A stretch of 64,000 bases of DNA from Laspinema olomoucense D3b (GCF_025370785.1 NZ_JAMXFA010000003.1:124001-188000); one strand, 5' to 3'; shown: positions 45,440 through 54,713, counted from the first letter of the stretch. Made by a program: numbers and translations. The notes: a model not told the origin generated them from the letters alone.

Positions 45440-45489
45440 AACCCCCAGCGGATGTGGCGATCCACAGCAAATTAAGGAGAAAAATATCG

Positions 45490-46083
45490 ATGAGTAGTGA
45501 AGTAAAAATCATTGAGGGCCGGGGAATTCCGCTGGTGGGGAATGATATTGATACCGATCGCATTATTCCGGCACGGTTTTTGCGCTGTGTGACGTTTGAT
45601 GGATTAGGAGAACAAGTTTTTAAGGACGATCGCGCCCAATCTAATGGCACTCATCCCTTTGACCAACCTCAATATCAAGGGGCAAAATTGTTGGTAGTTA
45701 ATGCTAATTTTGGCTGTGGTTCCAGTCGGGAACACGCACCCCAGGCGATCGCCCGTTGGGGAATTAATGGCATTATTGGCGAAAGTTTTGCTGAGATTTT
45801 CTTTGGCAATTGTGTGGCGATGGGGGTTCCCTGTGTCACCGCTGACCCTGCCACAGTCCGAACGTTGCAAGAGGCGATCGCCGGTAATCCTAACCTGGAA
45901 ATGGCCTTAGATTTAGAGGCGAGACAGGTGCATTTCCAAGGATTTAAGGCATCGGTTAATATGGCAGCAGGTCCCCACCAAATGCTAACCACGGGCACCT
46001 GGGATACCTGCGGACAATTGGTCGGTAATCGCGATGCCATCCGCACCACGGCTGCTCAATTGCCCTATCTCGCCTGGAAATAG
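45490..46083 (+). CDS. leuD: 3-isopropylmalate dehydratase small subunit
   Basis: 197 residues from the ATG at 45490, preceded by the strong ribosome-binding site AAGGAGAAAAATATCG. LeuD is the swivelling domain of isopropylmalate isomerase. Signatures: [38 protein letters not shown] and [20 protein letters not shown]. The in-frame ATG at 45394 lies within the MITE-like repeat and is rejected. Confidence 0.95.
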   Translation: MSSEVKIIEGRGIPLVGNDIDTDRIIPARFLRCVTFDGLGEQVFKDDRAQSNGTHPFDQPQYQGAKLLVVNANFGCGSSREHAPQAIARWGINGIIGESFAEIFFGNCVAMGVPCVTADPATVRTLQEAIAGNPNLEMALDLEARQVHFQGFKASVNMAAGPHQMLTTGTWDTCGQLVGNRDAIRTTAAQLPYLAWK

Positions 46084-46198
46084 CAATCAAAACCTTTGAA
46101 TTTGGAACAGGGGGTAACCTACCCCCTCCAGGCTTTAATGTCTTTAGCGAGTTTAGCGATTAGGTAGGGATTGAAACCCTTACTCGATAATACAAGCC

Positions 46199-48394
46199 AT
46201 GCTTAATATTCCCCATCTTATCAGTCAAGAACTCTCCGTTAATCTGGGGCAAGTCGAAAATGCCTTAGAATTGTTACAGGAAGGAGCAACGATTCCGTTT
46301 ATTGCCCGATATCGGAAAGAACGCACAGGGTCATTAGACGAGGTTCAGTTACGCGATATTGCGGAACGTTTTGCTTATATTACGGAACTTGAAGACCGAA
46401 AAAAAGTAATTTTAGAAGCCATTTCCCAGGCGGGAAAACTCACGGACGAACTTAGGCTCAAAATCGAATCCTGTCAGCAAAAAACGGAACTCGAAGACCT
46501 CTATCTTCCCTATCGCGCCAAGCGTCGGACTCGCGCCACCGTTGCCCGCGAAAAAGGTTTAGAACCGTTAGCGGAGTGGATTGCGGCCCTCAATTTGAGT
46601 AAAGCAACGGCTAGTTTAGCAGCAGAAGCCGCCAAATATCTCTCCCCAGAACAAGGCATTGCCACGGTGGAAGAAGCGTTACAAGGCGCTTCGGATATTT
46701 TAGCAGAAGCAGTCTCGGAACGGGCCGAATCGCGGGCTTATTTACGGGATTATTTCTTACAGGATGGGCGCTTTGTTTCTAAAATTAAGGATGAACATCC
46801 CGAAGGGAGTACCAAATATGAAATGTATCGGGATTATCAGGCCAAAGTCAAGGAGATTGCGCCCCATAACCTGTTAGCTTTGTTTCGGGGAGAAAAGGAA
46901 GAGATTCTCACCCTGGATTTTGATTTTGATGAGTCTCAGGTGTTAGGATATTTAGAGTCGCAGGAGATTAAAACTAAGGTTCCAGAGATTAGAAGCTTTT
47001 ATCGGGAGATGATAAAAGATGCTTTTAATCGATTGATGAAGAATTCTCTGACAACTGAGGTGCGATCGCTCAAAAAACTAGAAGCAGATCTCGCTTCCAT
47101 TAGCACCTTTGAATCTAATTTACGGGAATTATTACTCTCTGCACCGGCGGGGATGAAACCGACGATCGCCATTGACCCGGGATTTAGAACCGGATGCAAA
47201 GTCACGGTTCTCGATGGCACTGGGCAGTTTTTAGAATATCACACCATTTTCCCCCACACCGGGGATAGGCAACGCCCAGAAGCTGCAAAAACCATTAAAA
47301 CCCTCATTGCTAAATATCAAATCGAATTGATTGCCATTGGTAATGGCACCGCCGGACGAGAAACCGATGCTTTTATTGGAGAGGTAATTAAAACCTGTAC
47401 TCCTCCACCCATTAAGGTGATGGTGAATGAATCTGGTGCTTCAATCTATTCTGCCAGTGATGTGGCGCGAGAGGAGTTTCCCGATTTAGATTTAACGGTC
47501 CGGGGTGCAATTAGTATTGGGAGACGGTTGCAAGACCCGTTGGCGGAATTGGTTAAAATTGACCCCAAATCTATTGGGGTGGGTCAATATCAACATGATG
47601 TTGACCAAAAGTTATTGCGGAAAAAATTAGAAGAAACGGTAGAAAGTTGCGTTAACTATGTTGGCGTAGACTTAAATACTGCCTCTAAGGAATTACTGAC
47701 TTTTGTTTCAGGATTAACTCCAACCATTGCTAAAAATATTGTCGCCTATCGCAATGAAAATGGGGCGTTTAAAAATCGCCGTCAACTCCTCAAAGTGGCA
47801 AAATTAGGACCAAAAACTTATGAACAGGCGGCGGGATTTTTGCGAATTCGCGGCGGAGAGAATCCGTTAGATAATACGGCAGTGCATCCGGAGAGTTATC
47901 CGGTGGTGAAGGCGATCGCTGCCGATTTAAACGTCCCCTTAACCGACATTGCCAAAGCATCGGACCAATTAAAATCGGTGAAATTGGATAAATATGTCAC
48001 CGATTTGGTAGGAATTCCCACCTTACGGGATATTATTGCCGAGTTAGAAAAACCGGGACGAGACCCCCGTGCTCAGTTTAAATCCGCAACTTTTAAAGAG
48101 GGAGTGAATGAACTGACGGATTTGCAACCGGGAATGGAACTCGAAGGTGTGGTAACCAATGTTGCCAACTTTGGCGCGTTTGTGGATATTGGGGTGCATC
48201 AAGATGGATTGGTGCATATTTCCCAACTCGCCGATCGCTTTGTGGATAATCCGAATCAAGTGGTGAAGGTGGGACAAGTGGTCAAAGTGCGTGTCCTTTC
48301 GGTAGATGAAAAGTTGAAGCGGATTAGTCTAACCATGCGATCGCAGCAGGAAAGACCGAATCCCAGCAGCGGAGTCAACCGCAGACCTCGTTAA
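46199..48394 (+). CDS. tex: Tex-like S1 RNA-binding protein
   Basis: A 731-residue Tex family protein, a nucleic-acid-binding factor related to eukaryotic Spt6. N-terminal helical Tex domain (PFIARYRKERTGSLDEVQLR, LEDLYLPYRAKRRTRATVAR), YqgF/RNase H-like domain (IDPGFRTGCKVTVLDGTG, GNGTAGRETDAFIGEVIK, NESGASIYSASDVAREEFPD), helix-hairpin-helix motifs (LNTASKELLTFVSGLTPTIA, FKNRRQLLKVAKLGPKTYEQ), and a C-terminal S1 domain (GMELEGVVTNVANFGAFVDI, QDGLVHISQL). Complete. Confidence 0.95.
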   Translation: MLNIPHLISQELSVNLGQVENALELLQEGATIPFIARYRKERTGSLDEVQLRDIAERFAYITELEDRKKVILEAISQAGKLTDELRLKIESCQQKTELEDLYLPYRAKRRTRATVAREKGLEPLAEWIAALNLSKATASLAAEAAKYLSPEQGIATVEEALQGASDILAEAVSERAESRAYLRDYFLQDGRFVSKIKDEHPEGSTKYEMYRDYQAKVKEIAPHNLLALFRGEKEEILTLDFDFDESQVLGYLESQEIKTKVPEIRSFYREMIKDAFNRLMKNSLTTEVRSLKKLEADLASISTFESNLRELLLSAPAGMKPTIAIDPGFRTGCKVTVLDGTGQFLEYHTIFPHTGDRQRPEAAKTIKTLIAKYQIELIAIGNGTAGRETDAFIGEVIKTCTPPPIKVMVNESGASIYSASDVAREEFPDLDLTVRGAISIGRRLQDPLAELVKIDPKSIGVGQYQHDVDQKLLRKKLEETVESCVNYVGVDLNTASKELLTFVSGLTPTIAKNIVAYRNENGAFKNRRQLLKVAKLGPKTYEQAAGFLRIRGGENPLDNTAVHPESYPVVKAIAADLNVPLTDIAKASDQLKSVKLDKYVTDLVGIPTLRDIIAELEKPGRDPRAQFKSATFKEGVNELTDLQPGMELEGVVTNVANFGAFVDIGVHQDGLVHISQLADRFVDNPNQVVKVGQVVKVRVLSVDEKLKRISLTMRSQQERPNPSSGVNRRPR

Positions 48395-48407
48395 ACAGCG
48401 CGAAAGC

Positions 48408-48482
48408 AACCACAGCAAGTCGTTACTACCAACTGGGGAAAGGACTAAATTCCCCCGTTGGGAGTAACGACTTGCTGTGGTT
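48408..48482. terminator. Long imperfect stem-loop after tex
   Basis: AACCACAGCAAGTCGTTACT at the left and AGTAACGACTTGCTGTGGTT at the right pair over 20 bp, extended by an inner CCAACTGGGGAA/TTCCCCCGTTGG stem. It follows tex by 13 bp and belongs to the dispersed AACGACTT repeat family. Confidence 0.65.
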
Positions 48483-48522
48483 ATCCGGGTTCATACAGAC
48501 CGAGATAGAACCACGGGCGGGA

Positions 48523-48528
48523 TATAAT
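48523..48528 (+). promoter_or_regulatory. -10 box upstream of the kaiC2-like gene
   Basis: A consensus TATAAT 51 bp before the start codon. No good -35 box lies 16-18 bp upstream, so activator dependence or an alternative sigma factor is possible. Confidence 0.4.
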
Positions 48529-48578
48529 AATTAGAGTGTAATCCTTGTCCAATCTTTCAAAAATACATTTGTAAAATC

Positions 48579-50312
48579 ATGATTCAACAAAATTTTAAGG
48601 GAAACAATGAACCCCAGGAGTTAACAAAATGTCCCTCCGGTATTCGAGGTTTGGATGAAATAACCGGGGGTGGATTACCCCAGGGAAGACCGACGTTAGT
48701 TTGTGGGACAGCCGGTTGTGGAAAAACCTTGATGGCAATGCAGTTTTTAATCAAGGGGGTTGAGGACTATGATGAACCGGGTGTGTTTCTGTCCTTTGAA
48801 GAGACCGTGGAAGAATTAAGACAAAATGTTATCTCTCTGGGGTGGGATGTTAAAGCATTACAAGACCAAAAAAAATTAGGGATTGATTATGTGCATATCG
48901 ATCGCAGCGAGTTTCAAGAAACTGGAGAATACAATTTAGAAGGATTATTTCTGCGACTGGCGATCGCCATTGATCGAGTCCAAGCCAAGCGCGTTGCTTT
49001 GGATACCTTAGAAGTGCTCTTTGGAGGATTGGACAACGAGGCGATCGTCCGGTCCGAACTGCGGCGGTTGTTTCGCTGGCTGAAAGATAAAGGGGTGACG
49101 GCGATTGTTACCGCCGAAAGTGGAGAACATTCCCTCACCCGTCAAGGATTAGAGGAATATGTTTCCGATTGTGTCATCCGTCTGCAACAGCAAGTTAGCG
49201 ATCGCATTGCCACCCGGACTTTACATATTGTCAAATATCGCGGGTCTAAACATGGTAGTAATGAGTACCCCTTTTTAATTGAAAAAGACGGAATTTCTGT
49301 GGTTCCCATTACCTCCATCGGACTCAATCATCAAGTGTCTACGGAACGAATTTCAACGGGAATTGATCGCCTTGATGCCATGTTGGGAGGCCAGGGATTT
49401 TATCGGGGTAGTAGTGTTTTAATTAGTGGCACCGCCGGTACGGGAAAAAGCACAGTTGCGGCACATTTTGCCCAAGCAACTTGTAGCCGGGGAGAACGAT
49501 GTTTGTACATTGCTTTTGAGGAATCTCCTAACCAAATTATTCGGAATATGCGATCGATTGGGTTAGACTTAGAAAGTTATGTTCAAGATGGTCTGCTCGT
49601 CTTCCAATCCGTCCGACCGACCCTGTACGGATTAGAAATGCACCTGGTCAAATTCTATCATGCGATCGAAACCTTAAAACCCCAGGTGGTGATTGTCGAT
49701 CCCATTTCTAACCTACATTATGTGGGGAATGATATTGAGGTCAAATCCTTTTTAATGCGCCTGATCGACTTTCTGAAAACCCACATTATCACCAGTTTGA
49801 TGACTAGCCTCACCATCAGCAGCAGTACATCCTTAGAACGCACAGATATAGGGGTTTCTTCATTAATGGATACCTGGCTGATGCTGCGGGATATGGAAAC
49901 CAACGGCGAACGCAATCGATTACTTTACCTGCTCAAATCGCGCGGCATGGAACACTCCAATCAAGTCCGGGAATTTCGGCTGAGTTCATCTGGGGTAGAA
50001 TTAATCAAAGCCTATCTTGGACCTGGAGGCGTCCTCACGGGTTCCGCGCGCGCGGTCCAGGAATCTCGTGAACAAGCAGACACATTACTGCGACAAAAAG
50101 AAATTGAAACAAAACAACGAAACATCGAACAGAAACGGGCAGTGATTGAAGCCAAAATCCAGGCCTTGAGAGCAGATTTTGAATTAGAAAAAGCTGAAAT
50201 AGAACGGATGATCCATAAAGAAGAGTTGGAGGAAAAAATTCACCAACAAACTGAAATAAAAATGGGACAAATGAGGCGTTTTGATGAGAATAGTGACCTA
50301 GAGCGACTCTGA
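48579..50312 (+). CDS. kaiC2: KaiC2-type clock-related ATPase
   Basis: A 577-residue double RecA-domain KaiC homologue. CI: Walker A GTAGCGKT (about residues 42-49) and the catalytic glutamate pair in FLSFEETVEELR. CII: Walker A GTAGTGKS (about 284-291), FEESPNQIIRNMRS, and the phosphorylation site GVSSLMDTW. That site has Ser427-Ser428 instead of the Ser-Thr of the canonical oscillator protein, a feature known for KaiC2. The C-terminal 80 residues form a charged coiled coil (KQRNIEQKRAVIEAKIQALR, FELEKAEIERMIHKEELEEK) in place of the KaiA-binding tail. A KaiB homologue follows after 236 bp. Role probably in KaiA-independent signalling; not shown by the sequence. Confidence 0.85.
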   Translation: MIQQNFKGNNEPQELTKCPSGIRGLDEITGGGLPQGRPTLVCGTAGCGKTLMAMQFLIKGVEDYDEPGVFLSFEETVEELRQNVISLGWDVKALQDQKKLGIDYVHIDRSEFQETGEYNLEGLFLRLAIAIDRVQAKRVALDTLEVLFGGLDNEAIVRSELRRLFRWLKDKGVTAIVTAESGEHSLTRQGLEEYVSDCVIRLQQQVSDRIATRTLHIVKYRGSKHGSNEYPFLIEKDGISVVPITSIGLNHQVSTERISTGIDRLDAMLGGQGFYRGSSVLISGTAGTGKSTVAAHFAQATCSRGERCLYIAFEESPNQIIRNMRSIGLDLESYVQDGLLVFQSVRPTLYGLEMHLVKFYHAIETLKPQVVIVDPISNLHYVGNDIEVKSFLMRLIDFLKTHIITSLMTSLTISSSTSLERTDIGVSSLMDTWLMLRDMETNGERNRLLYLLKSRGMEHSNQVREFRLSSSGVELIKAYLGPGGVLTGSARAVQESREQADTLLRQKEIETKQRNIEQKRAVIEAKIQALRADFELEKAEIERMIHKEELEEKIHQQTEIKMGQMRRFDENSDLERL

Positions 50313-50548
50313 ATTATTCCCGGAGGGGTGAAAGAGCGATTCCCCCTGCCATTAGTGGGCGTCACCATAGATTATCCCTCGTACAAACTGGGCTACAGCC
50401 TCCCATTCGAGTATTCCCCTGCAAAGTCTGGAAGGGCCCAGGGGCCCTCTTCCCCGGGTTCCCAAGAATTCGTATCAATGTTTAAACCTCTGCTATTTCT
50501 CTTTTAGGAGTAGCCCATGATATCAGTGACTCATTTAAGGAAAAGAAC

Positions 50549-50905
50549 ATGGAAAACAATCCGGAAAAAATCTCTAAACCCGAGGTCGATGTATTTGAAG
50601 AGTTTTTGTCCCGACCCCAGGAGGAAAAATATTTACTCCGTTTATTTATTGCCGGAAATACGCCTAACTCTAATCGGGCTTTCAACAAAATTAAAAATAT
50701 TTGTGAAGAATATTTACAAGGCCGATATGAATTAGAAGTTATTGATATTTATGAACAGCCCGAACTGATGGAACAAGAACAAATTATTGCCATTCCGACC
50801 TTAGTCAAGAAACTACCACCACCGCTACAGAGGTTTATAGGGGATCTGGCTAATACGGAAAAGGTTCTGCTCGGGTTAGATATTAACTATTATCGCTCCA
50901 ATTAA
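50549..50905 (+). CDS. kaiB2: KaiB-like protein paired with KaiC2
   Basis: A 118-residue KaiB-family protein with thioredoxin-like fold. The conserved blocks YLLRLFIAGNTPNSNRAF, LEVIDIYEQPELMEQEQIIA, IPTLVKKLPPPLQRFIGDL and KVLLGLDINYY match KaiB. A 30-residue N-terminal extension (NNPEKISKPEVDVFEEFLSR) precedes the core. The start at 50549 is preceded by a GGAAAAGAAC ribosome-binding sequence. Same strand as kaiC2, probably one transcription unit. Confidence 0.9.
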   Translation: MENNPEKISKPEVDVFEEFLSRPQEEKYLLRLFIAGNTPNSNRAFNKIKNICEEYLQGRYELEVIDIYEQPELMEQEQIIAIPTLVKKLPPPLQRFIGDLANTEKVLLGLDINYYRSN

Positions 50906-51034
50906 CCGGGGCATAATGATGGAGAGTTAAAGGGGGTTTGATGCTTCACTGTACTCCTGTTGTTCAGCAGCCGCAAGAGAAGGAGCGCACGATGGTGTGC
51001 GCCCCAATTCTGGGGACTCCTCCCTCATCGGTGC

Positions 51035-51397
51035 TTAGAGCGGCGGTGCACCATTTCCCCGAGGGAGTCTCATCCCTTCTGTTGCTTGCCGGTATTCTTC
51101 CACACTATCGGAATAGTCGATCGGTAGCACGGATGCCACGTTTTCATGGGGACGCGGAATAATCACCCACGTTTCTAAGGTCGCCCCAAATGTATGCTCT
51201 ACGGCATCGATTCCAGCCGCCATTGCCGTTTTGACTTCCGAGACATCCCCCCGAATCATCACGGTGAACCGGGCGCTACCCGCTCTAATATATCCCACTA
51301 AGGTGACGCGACCTGCTTTCACCATCGCGTCTGCTGCTGCTAAAATTCCGGGAAACCCCTTGGTTTCAAGTGCTCCAACTGCTTGCTGTGATGGCAT
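51035..51397 (-). CDS. ccmK4: Carboxysome shell protein CcmK4
   Basis: A 120-residue single-domain BMC shell protein. AVGALETKGFPGILAAADAM, VKAGRVTLVGYIRAGSARFT (pore loop RAGSA, as I recall for CcmK4), VMIRGDVSEVKTAMAAGIDA and the C-terminal HENVASVLPIDYSDSVEEYR are family-typical. Hexamers tile the facets of the beta-carboxysome; CcmK4 is an auxiliary paralogue. It lies 121 bp downstream of ccmK3 on the same strand, the usual satellite arrangement outside the main ccm operon. Confidence 0.92.
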   Translation of the reverse strand: MPSQQAVGALETKGFPGILAAADAMVKAGRVTLVGYIRAGSARFTVMIRGDVSEVKTAMAAGIDAVEHTFGATLETWVIIPRPHENVASVLPIDYSDSVEEYRQATEGMRLPRGNGAPPL

Positions 51398-51518
51398 CCT
51401 CTATTTCCTCAATCAAAACGGTAAAACTCCCAAACCCAATTTTACGCAGCTTGTTGACACATTTAGTCTTCAGATGCGGATTATTTTATAATTCTGGGGT
51501 CCTGGGTAGGGGTAGGAA

Positions 51519-51824
51519 TCATCGCCACTGTTCCACTGCATCGGTGTAGGCGATCGACATGACATCGACCACATTTTCGGTGGGATTGGCAATAATATAA
51601 TGGGTAACGACGACACCCCCAGGGGTATTCTCTCCGGCTGCAATTCCTGCCGCCATTGCCGTTTCCACCTCAGAAACAGGTCCGCGAATCACCACCATAA
51701 ACTCGGCTCTTTCCGCTAAATCATAATGCACGAGGGTGACTCGGGCGGCTTTAACCATCGCATCAGCAGCGGCAAGCACAGCCGGAAACCCTAATGTTTG
51801 AATTACTCCAACAGCAGCAGGCAT
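51519..51824 (-). CDS. ccmK3: Carboxysome shell protein CcmK3
   Basis: A 101-residue BMC shell protein, VGVIQTLGFPAVLAAADAMV, KAARVTLVHYDLAERAEFMV, VIRGPVSEVETAMAAGIAAG, ending VDVMSIAYTDAVEQWR. The pore region DLAERA differs from the charged-Gly-Ser pore of CcmK1/2/4, the hallmark of CcmK3, which is known to act mainly in mixed hexamers with CcmK4. First gene of the ccmK3-ccmK4 pair. Confidence 0.9.
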   Translation of the reverse strand: MPAAVGVIQTLGFPAVLAAADAMVKAARVTLVHYDLAERAEFMVVIRGPVSEVETAMAAGIAAGENTPGGVVVTHYIIANPTENVVDVMSIAYTDAVEQWR

Positions 51825-51936
51825 TCTCGCTCTGTCTCCTCGAACGATAAAAGGTATCCCTTAATTGTAGGGGGTTTTTAGCCCGTTTTTGCCTCTTAAG
51901 TGCCGATCGCCCGATGGGAGAATTAAGCCGAGGGTT

Positions 51937-52281
51937 TTAGCTGGCTTTGGGATTTTCAGAAAAAGTCAGCAAAAAGGCTAAATTTTCTTCGGCTTTTAAA
52001 GCATGAGGGGCGCTACCGGGCATGAATACAAATACACCGGGTTCTAGGATGATTTCTTTCCCCTCTAAGGTAAGGATGCCTCGCCCTTCAATCACATTTA
52101 CTGTGGCATTGCGCGGGGCGGTATGCTCAGAAATATCGGTATGGGCAGCTAGGCAAAATAGGGTATATTGACAGGCTTTATCTTGCAAGACTACTTTGCT
52201 CAAAACCCCGGCTGTGGGATATTCAATCAGGGTTTTTAATTGGGTTGTAAACGAGGCGTTATTAGGGGCGATCGCAGTCAT
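51937..52281 (-). CDS. Small cupin-domain protein
   Basis: A 114-residue single cupin. Visible: VVLQDKACQYTLFCLAAHTD-ISEHTAPRNATVNVIEGRG (first cupin motif with EHTA and E), LTLEGKEIILEPGVFVFMPG (second motif) and SAPHALKAEENLAFLLTFSE. The His-Thr-x-Arg and Pro-His pattern suggests a metal site. Function unknown. It is 100 bp from the methyltransferase gene on the same strand. Confidence 0.8.
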   Translation of the reverse strand: MTAIAPNNASFTTQLKTLIEYPTAGVLSKVVLQDKACQYTLFCLAAHTDISEHTAPRNATVNVIEGRGILTLEGKEIILEPGVFVFMPGSAPHALKAEENLAFLLTFSENPKAS

Positions 52282-52381
52282 GGTTATCTTTACTCCTATT
52301 ATTGTTACCGCCCCTTGAATTCAAGGGACTGTCCCTACATTTTATCAAGCAATCCCTGAACTTGGGCGGTTCCCTAAATCT

Positions 52382-53158
52382 TTATTGCGCGATCGCACAA
52401 AAAGTGACGTATCCTAATTCCTTTTGATAGTTGAGATAGGTGCGGCGCATTTCTAACACCCGTTCTCGTAAGGGCGGATTGCTTAAAATATTTTTGGCAA
52501 TGCGGATGGTTCCCCCCAATCCTTCATCGCGAATCAGTTGTTTAAGGCTTAATAATTCCATCCCTCCGCTGTCGGTTTGCTGCACTTGTAACCCGGCTTC
52601 TGCATAAAGCTCTTGCCAATGGGTGAGGGAAAGGGGAGAGGAATTGACTCGAATCACTTGAGCTAAGACTTTATGAATTTCTTCTTCTTTGTCCCGAATC
52701 AGCATTTCTTGGGAGAGAAATTTGCCGCCCGGTTTGAGTTTCTGGCGAATAGATTTGACCAATTTGGTTTTCCCCGGGAGGGATTGCAGGGTTAAAATTG
52801 CTTCGGCTAGGACATAATCAAATTCTCCCGGGATTTCCTCTAAATGAAAAATATCCCCTTCGATGATTTCGATTTGAGATTCCAATCCAGCAGCGCGAAT
52901 ATTTTGGCGCGATCGCTCAACACTTTGGGGATTTTTTTCTACCCCAACTACCCGCACTCCAAACCGTTGAGCAATGGCGATCGCACTCTCCCCGAAACTG
53001 GAGGCTAACTCTAACACCGTTTCTCCCCCTTGAAAATTAGCCCAGTCCAATAATTGCTCAGTTGCCGCACGTCCTCCGGGTCGGAGAACCGTTTTTCCCG
53101 CAGCGGCTAAAATTTGATGTCCTGGGGCTGTTTTAAAATTTAAAGGGACTGTTGTCAT
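52382..53158 (-). CDS. Class I SAM-dependent methyltransferase
   Basis: 258 residues. Motif I VLELASSFGESAIAIAQRFG, acidic VVGVEKNPQSVERSRQNIRA, motif II region IEGDIFHLEEIPGEFDYVLA, then LKPGGKFLSQEMLIRD and FCAIAQ at the end: a Rossmann methyltransferase. The fold resembles small-molecule (sterol/quinone-like) methyltransferases but the substrate cannot be read. Soluble. Lies between the cupin gene and a 100-residue conserved protein. Confidence 0.85.
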   Translation of the reverse strand: MTTVPLNFKTAPGHQILAAAGKTVLRPGGRAATEQLLDWANFQGGETVLELASSFGESAIAIAQRFGVRVVGVEKNPQSVERSRQNIRAAGLESQIEIIEGDIFHLEEIPGEFDYVLAEAILTLQSLPGKTKLVKSIRQKLKPGGKFLSQEMLIRDKEEEIHKVLAQVIRVNSSPLSLTHWQELYAEAGLQVQQTDSGGMELLSLKQLIRDEGLGGTIRIAKNILSNPPLRERVLEMRRTYLNYQKELGYVTFCAIAQ

Positions 53159-53204
53159 GATATTAACTTCCTGATTTTTGATGCCAAAAAGGGGTGGAAA
53201 TCCC

Positions 53205-53507
53205 TTAACTTTTTGTTAAAAATTCTACCTGGGGTAGTAGGGGGTCTTGAACCAGACCTACTCCTATAAACCCCCACCGATTCAGTATAGCACCGAGCTG
53301 AGAACCCGGTAGGGATTCGATCGCCACTCGGTCCTTGAGGTCCGGGGCATATTTATTCATATAGGTTAAGGCATCAAAGTTTTCACGAAACAGCAGCAAA
53401 TATCCTGAATCTGCTGGTTTGTCGGGGTTATTTCCGCGATCGGGATGGGCTGCTATATAGCTACCGTCAATTTTGGATCGAATTAAATAATGAATTTGCG
53501 AGTACAT
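53205..53507 (-). CDS. Conserved small cyanobacterial protein
   Basis: 100 residues, containing HYLIRSKIDGSYIAAHPDRG, SGYLLLFRENFDALTYMNKY and the C-terminal ILNRWGFIGVGLVQDPLLPQ-VEFL. The composition is that of a real soluble protein. I recall similar cyanobacterial proteins without assigned function. Upstream of the methyltransferase by 46 bp on the same strand, so possibly co-transcribed. Confidence 0.7.
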   Translation of the reverse strand: MYSQIHYLIRSKIDGSYIAAHPDRGNNPDKPADSGYLLLFRENFDALTYMNKYAPDLKDRVAIESLPGSQLGAILNRWGFIGVGLVQDPLLPQVEFLTKS

Positions 53508-53556
53508 AATTATCTAAAGTATTGGGAGTAAATGGGATAAAACGGGTGCATCCGGA

Positions 53557-53642
53557 CCCTCATCCCCCAACCCCTTCTCCCATTTTGGGAGAAGGGGAGC
53601 TAGAAGTCCCTCTTCCAGGGCGAGAGGGATTTAGGGTGAGGG
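53557..53642. repeat. Cyanobacterial double-hairpin repeat
   Basis: CCCTCATCCCCCAACCCCTT... to ...GATTTAGGGTGAGGG. It includes the perfect stem CCCCTTCTCCCA-TTT-TGGGAGAAGGGG (53571-53597) and an outer CCCTCA/TGAGGG pairing. This sequence type is common between genes in filamentous cyanobacteria. It directly follows the permease stop and may terminate its transcript. Confidence 0.7.
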
Positions 53643-53651
53643 CATTTGCGT

Positions 53652-54713
53652 TTATTTGAGATTAGCCAACTTAATGCGCGGATCAATGGATTTTAGGAGC
53701 AAGTCCGCTAATAAGTTGCCGAGAATTAACATGACTGCCCCCATCATCAAACTGACCATGACTAGATAAATATCTTGACTTCTGACTGCATCTAAAATCA
53801 ACCGTCCCAAACCGGGCCAGTTAAAGAAGAATTCCGCAATAAATGCCCCACTGAGTAAACTCGCAAATTCAAAGCCTAAAATTGTGATTAAAGGATTGAT
53901 AGCATTTCTGAGGGCATGAACGTAGATGACGCGATTTTCCGGCAATCCTTTAGCACGAGCTGTTTGAATGTAGTCTTGACGAAGAACATCTAATAGCTCC
54001 CCCCGGGTAATCCGTTGCAACCCGGCAAAACTGGTAATTGAAAGGGCCAGGGTAGGTAAAATCATGTGCCAAGCAATATCAACAACTTTGCCGAAGGGGG
54101 TGAGTTCATTGTAATAAATACTGGTCATGCCTCCAACGGGAAAAAGGGGAGAAAGTCTTTGGGCTAAAAATAGGAATAACAAGGCAGTAATGAAGCTGGG
54201 AAACCCTTGTCCCATGTAACTGAGGGTGCGTAAGAATTTGTCCAGGGTGGTATTTTGTTGAACTGCACTGATAATCCCTAGAGGAATGGCGATCGCCCAA
54301 GTCAGGATTAAGGAAGAAAAGGACAAGAGCAGGGTATTGGGAATCCGTTCCCATAATAATTCGGTTACTGGGCGAAGATATTTGAAACTATAGCCAAAAT
54401 CCCCTTGGGTGATAATTTGGGTCAGCCAGCGGAAATACTGCTCAACCGGAGGGCGATCGAGACCGAAGCGGGCAGTCAAAGCATCTAAGGTTTCCGGAGC
54501 AATTTGGGGATTTTGCCGCCAGGTATCTAAATAATCGCCTGGGGCAAGTTGAATAATTGAAAAACTCAGAGCCGAGGCTAGTAATAGGGTTAATAATGCC
54601 TGTAATAAGCGCTTAACCACATATAAAAAGGTTTCGCTGCTGAAGGCGTTAGTCAGGCTGTCTTTGGCCGAGTCTAGGCGATGGTGACCCGAGGGATTTT
54701 TAGTAGTAGCCAT
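53652..54713 (-). CDS. ABC transporter permease, OppB/DppB type
   Basis: 353 residues. Peptide/nickel-type permease with N-terminal TM (FLYVVKRLLQALLTLLLASA), the N-terminal signature ALTARFGLDRPPVEQYFRWL, and five further TM segments. The EAA loop is RITRGELLDVLRQDYIQTAR followed by AKGLPENRVIYVHALRNAIN-PLIT. No substrate-binding protein, second permease or ATPase is adjacent, so it must work with components encoded elsewhere. Confidence 0.9.
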   Translation of the reverse strand: MATTKNPSGHHRLDSAKDSLTNAFSSETFLYVVKRLLQALLTLLLASALSFSIIQLAPGDYLDTWRQNPQIAPETLDALTARFGLDRPPVEQYFRWLTQIITQGDFGYSFKYLRPVTELLWERIPNTLLLSFSSLILTWAIAIPLGIISAVQQNTTLDKFLRTLSYMGQGFPSFITALLFLFLAQRLSPLFPVGGMTSIYYNELTPFGKVVDIAWHMILPTLALSITSFAGLQRITRGELLDVLRQDYIQTARAKGLPENRVIYVHALRNAINPLITILGFEFASLLSGAFIAEFFFNWPGLGRLILDAVRSQDIYLVMVSLMMGAVMLILGNLLADLLLKSIDPRIKLANLK

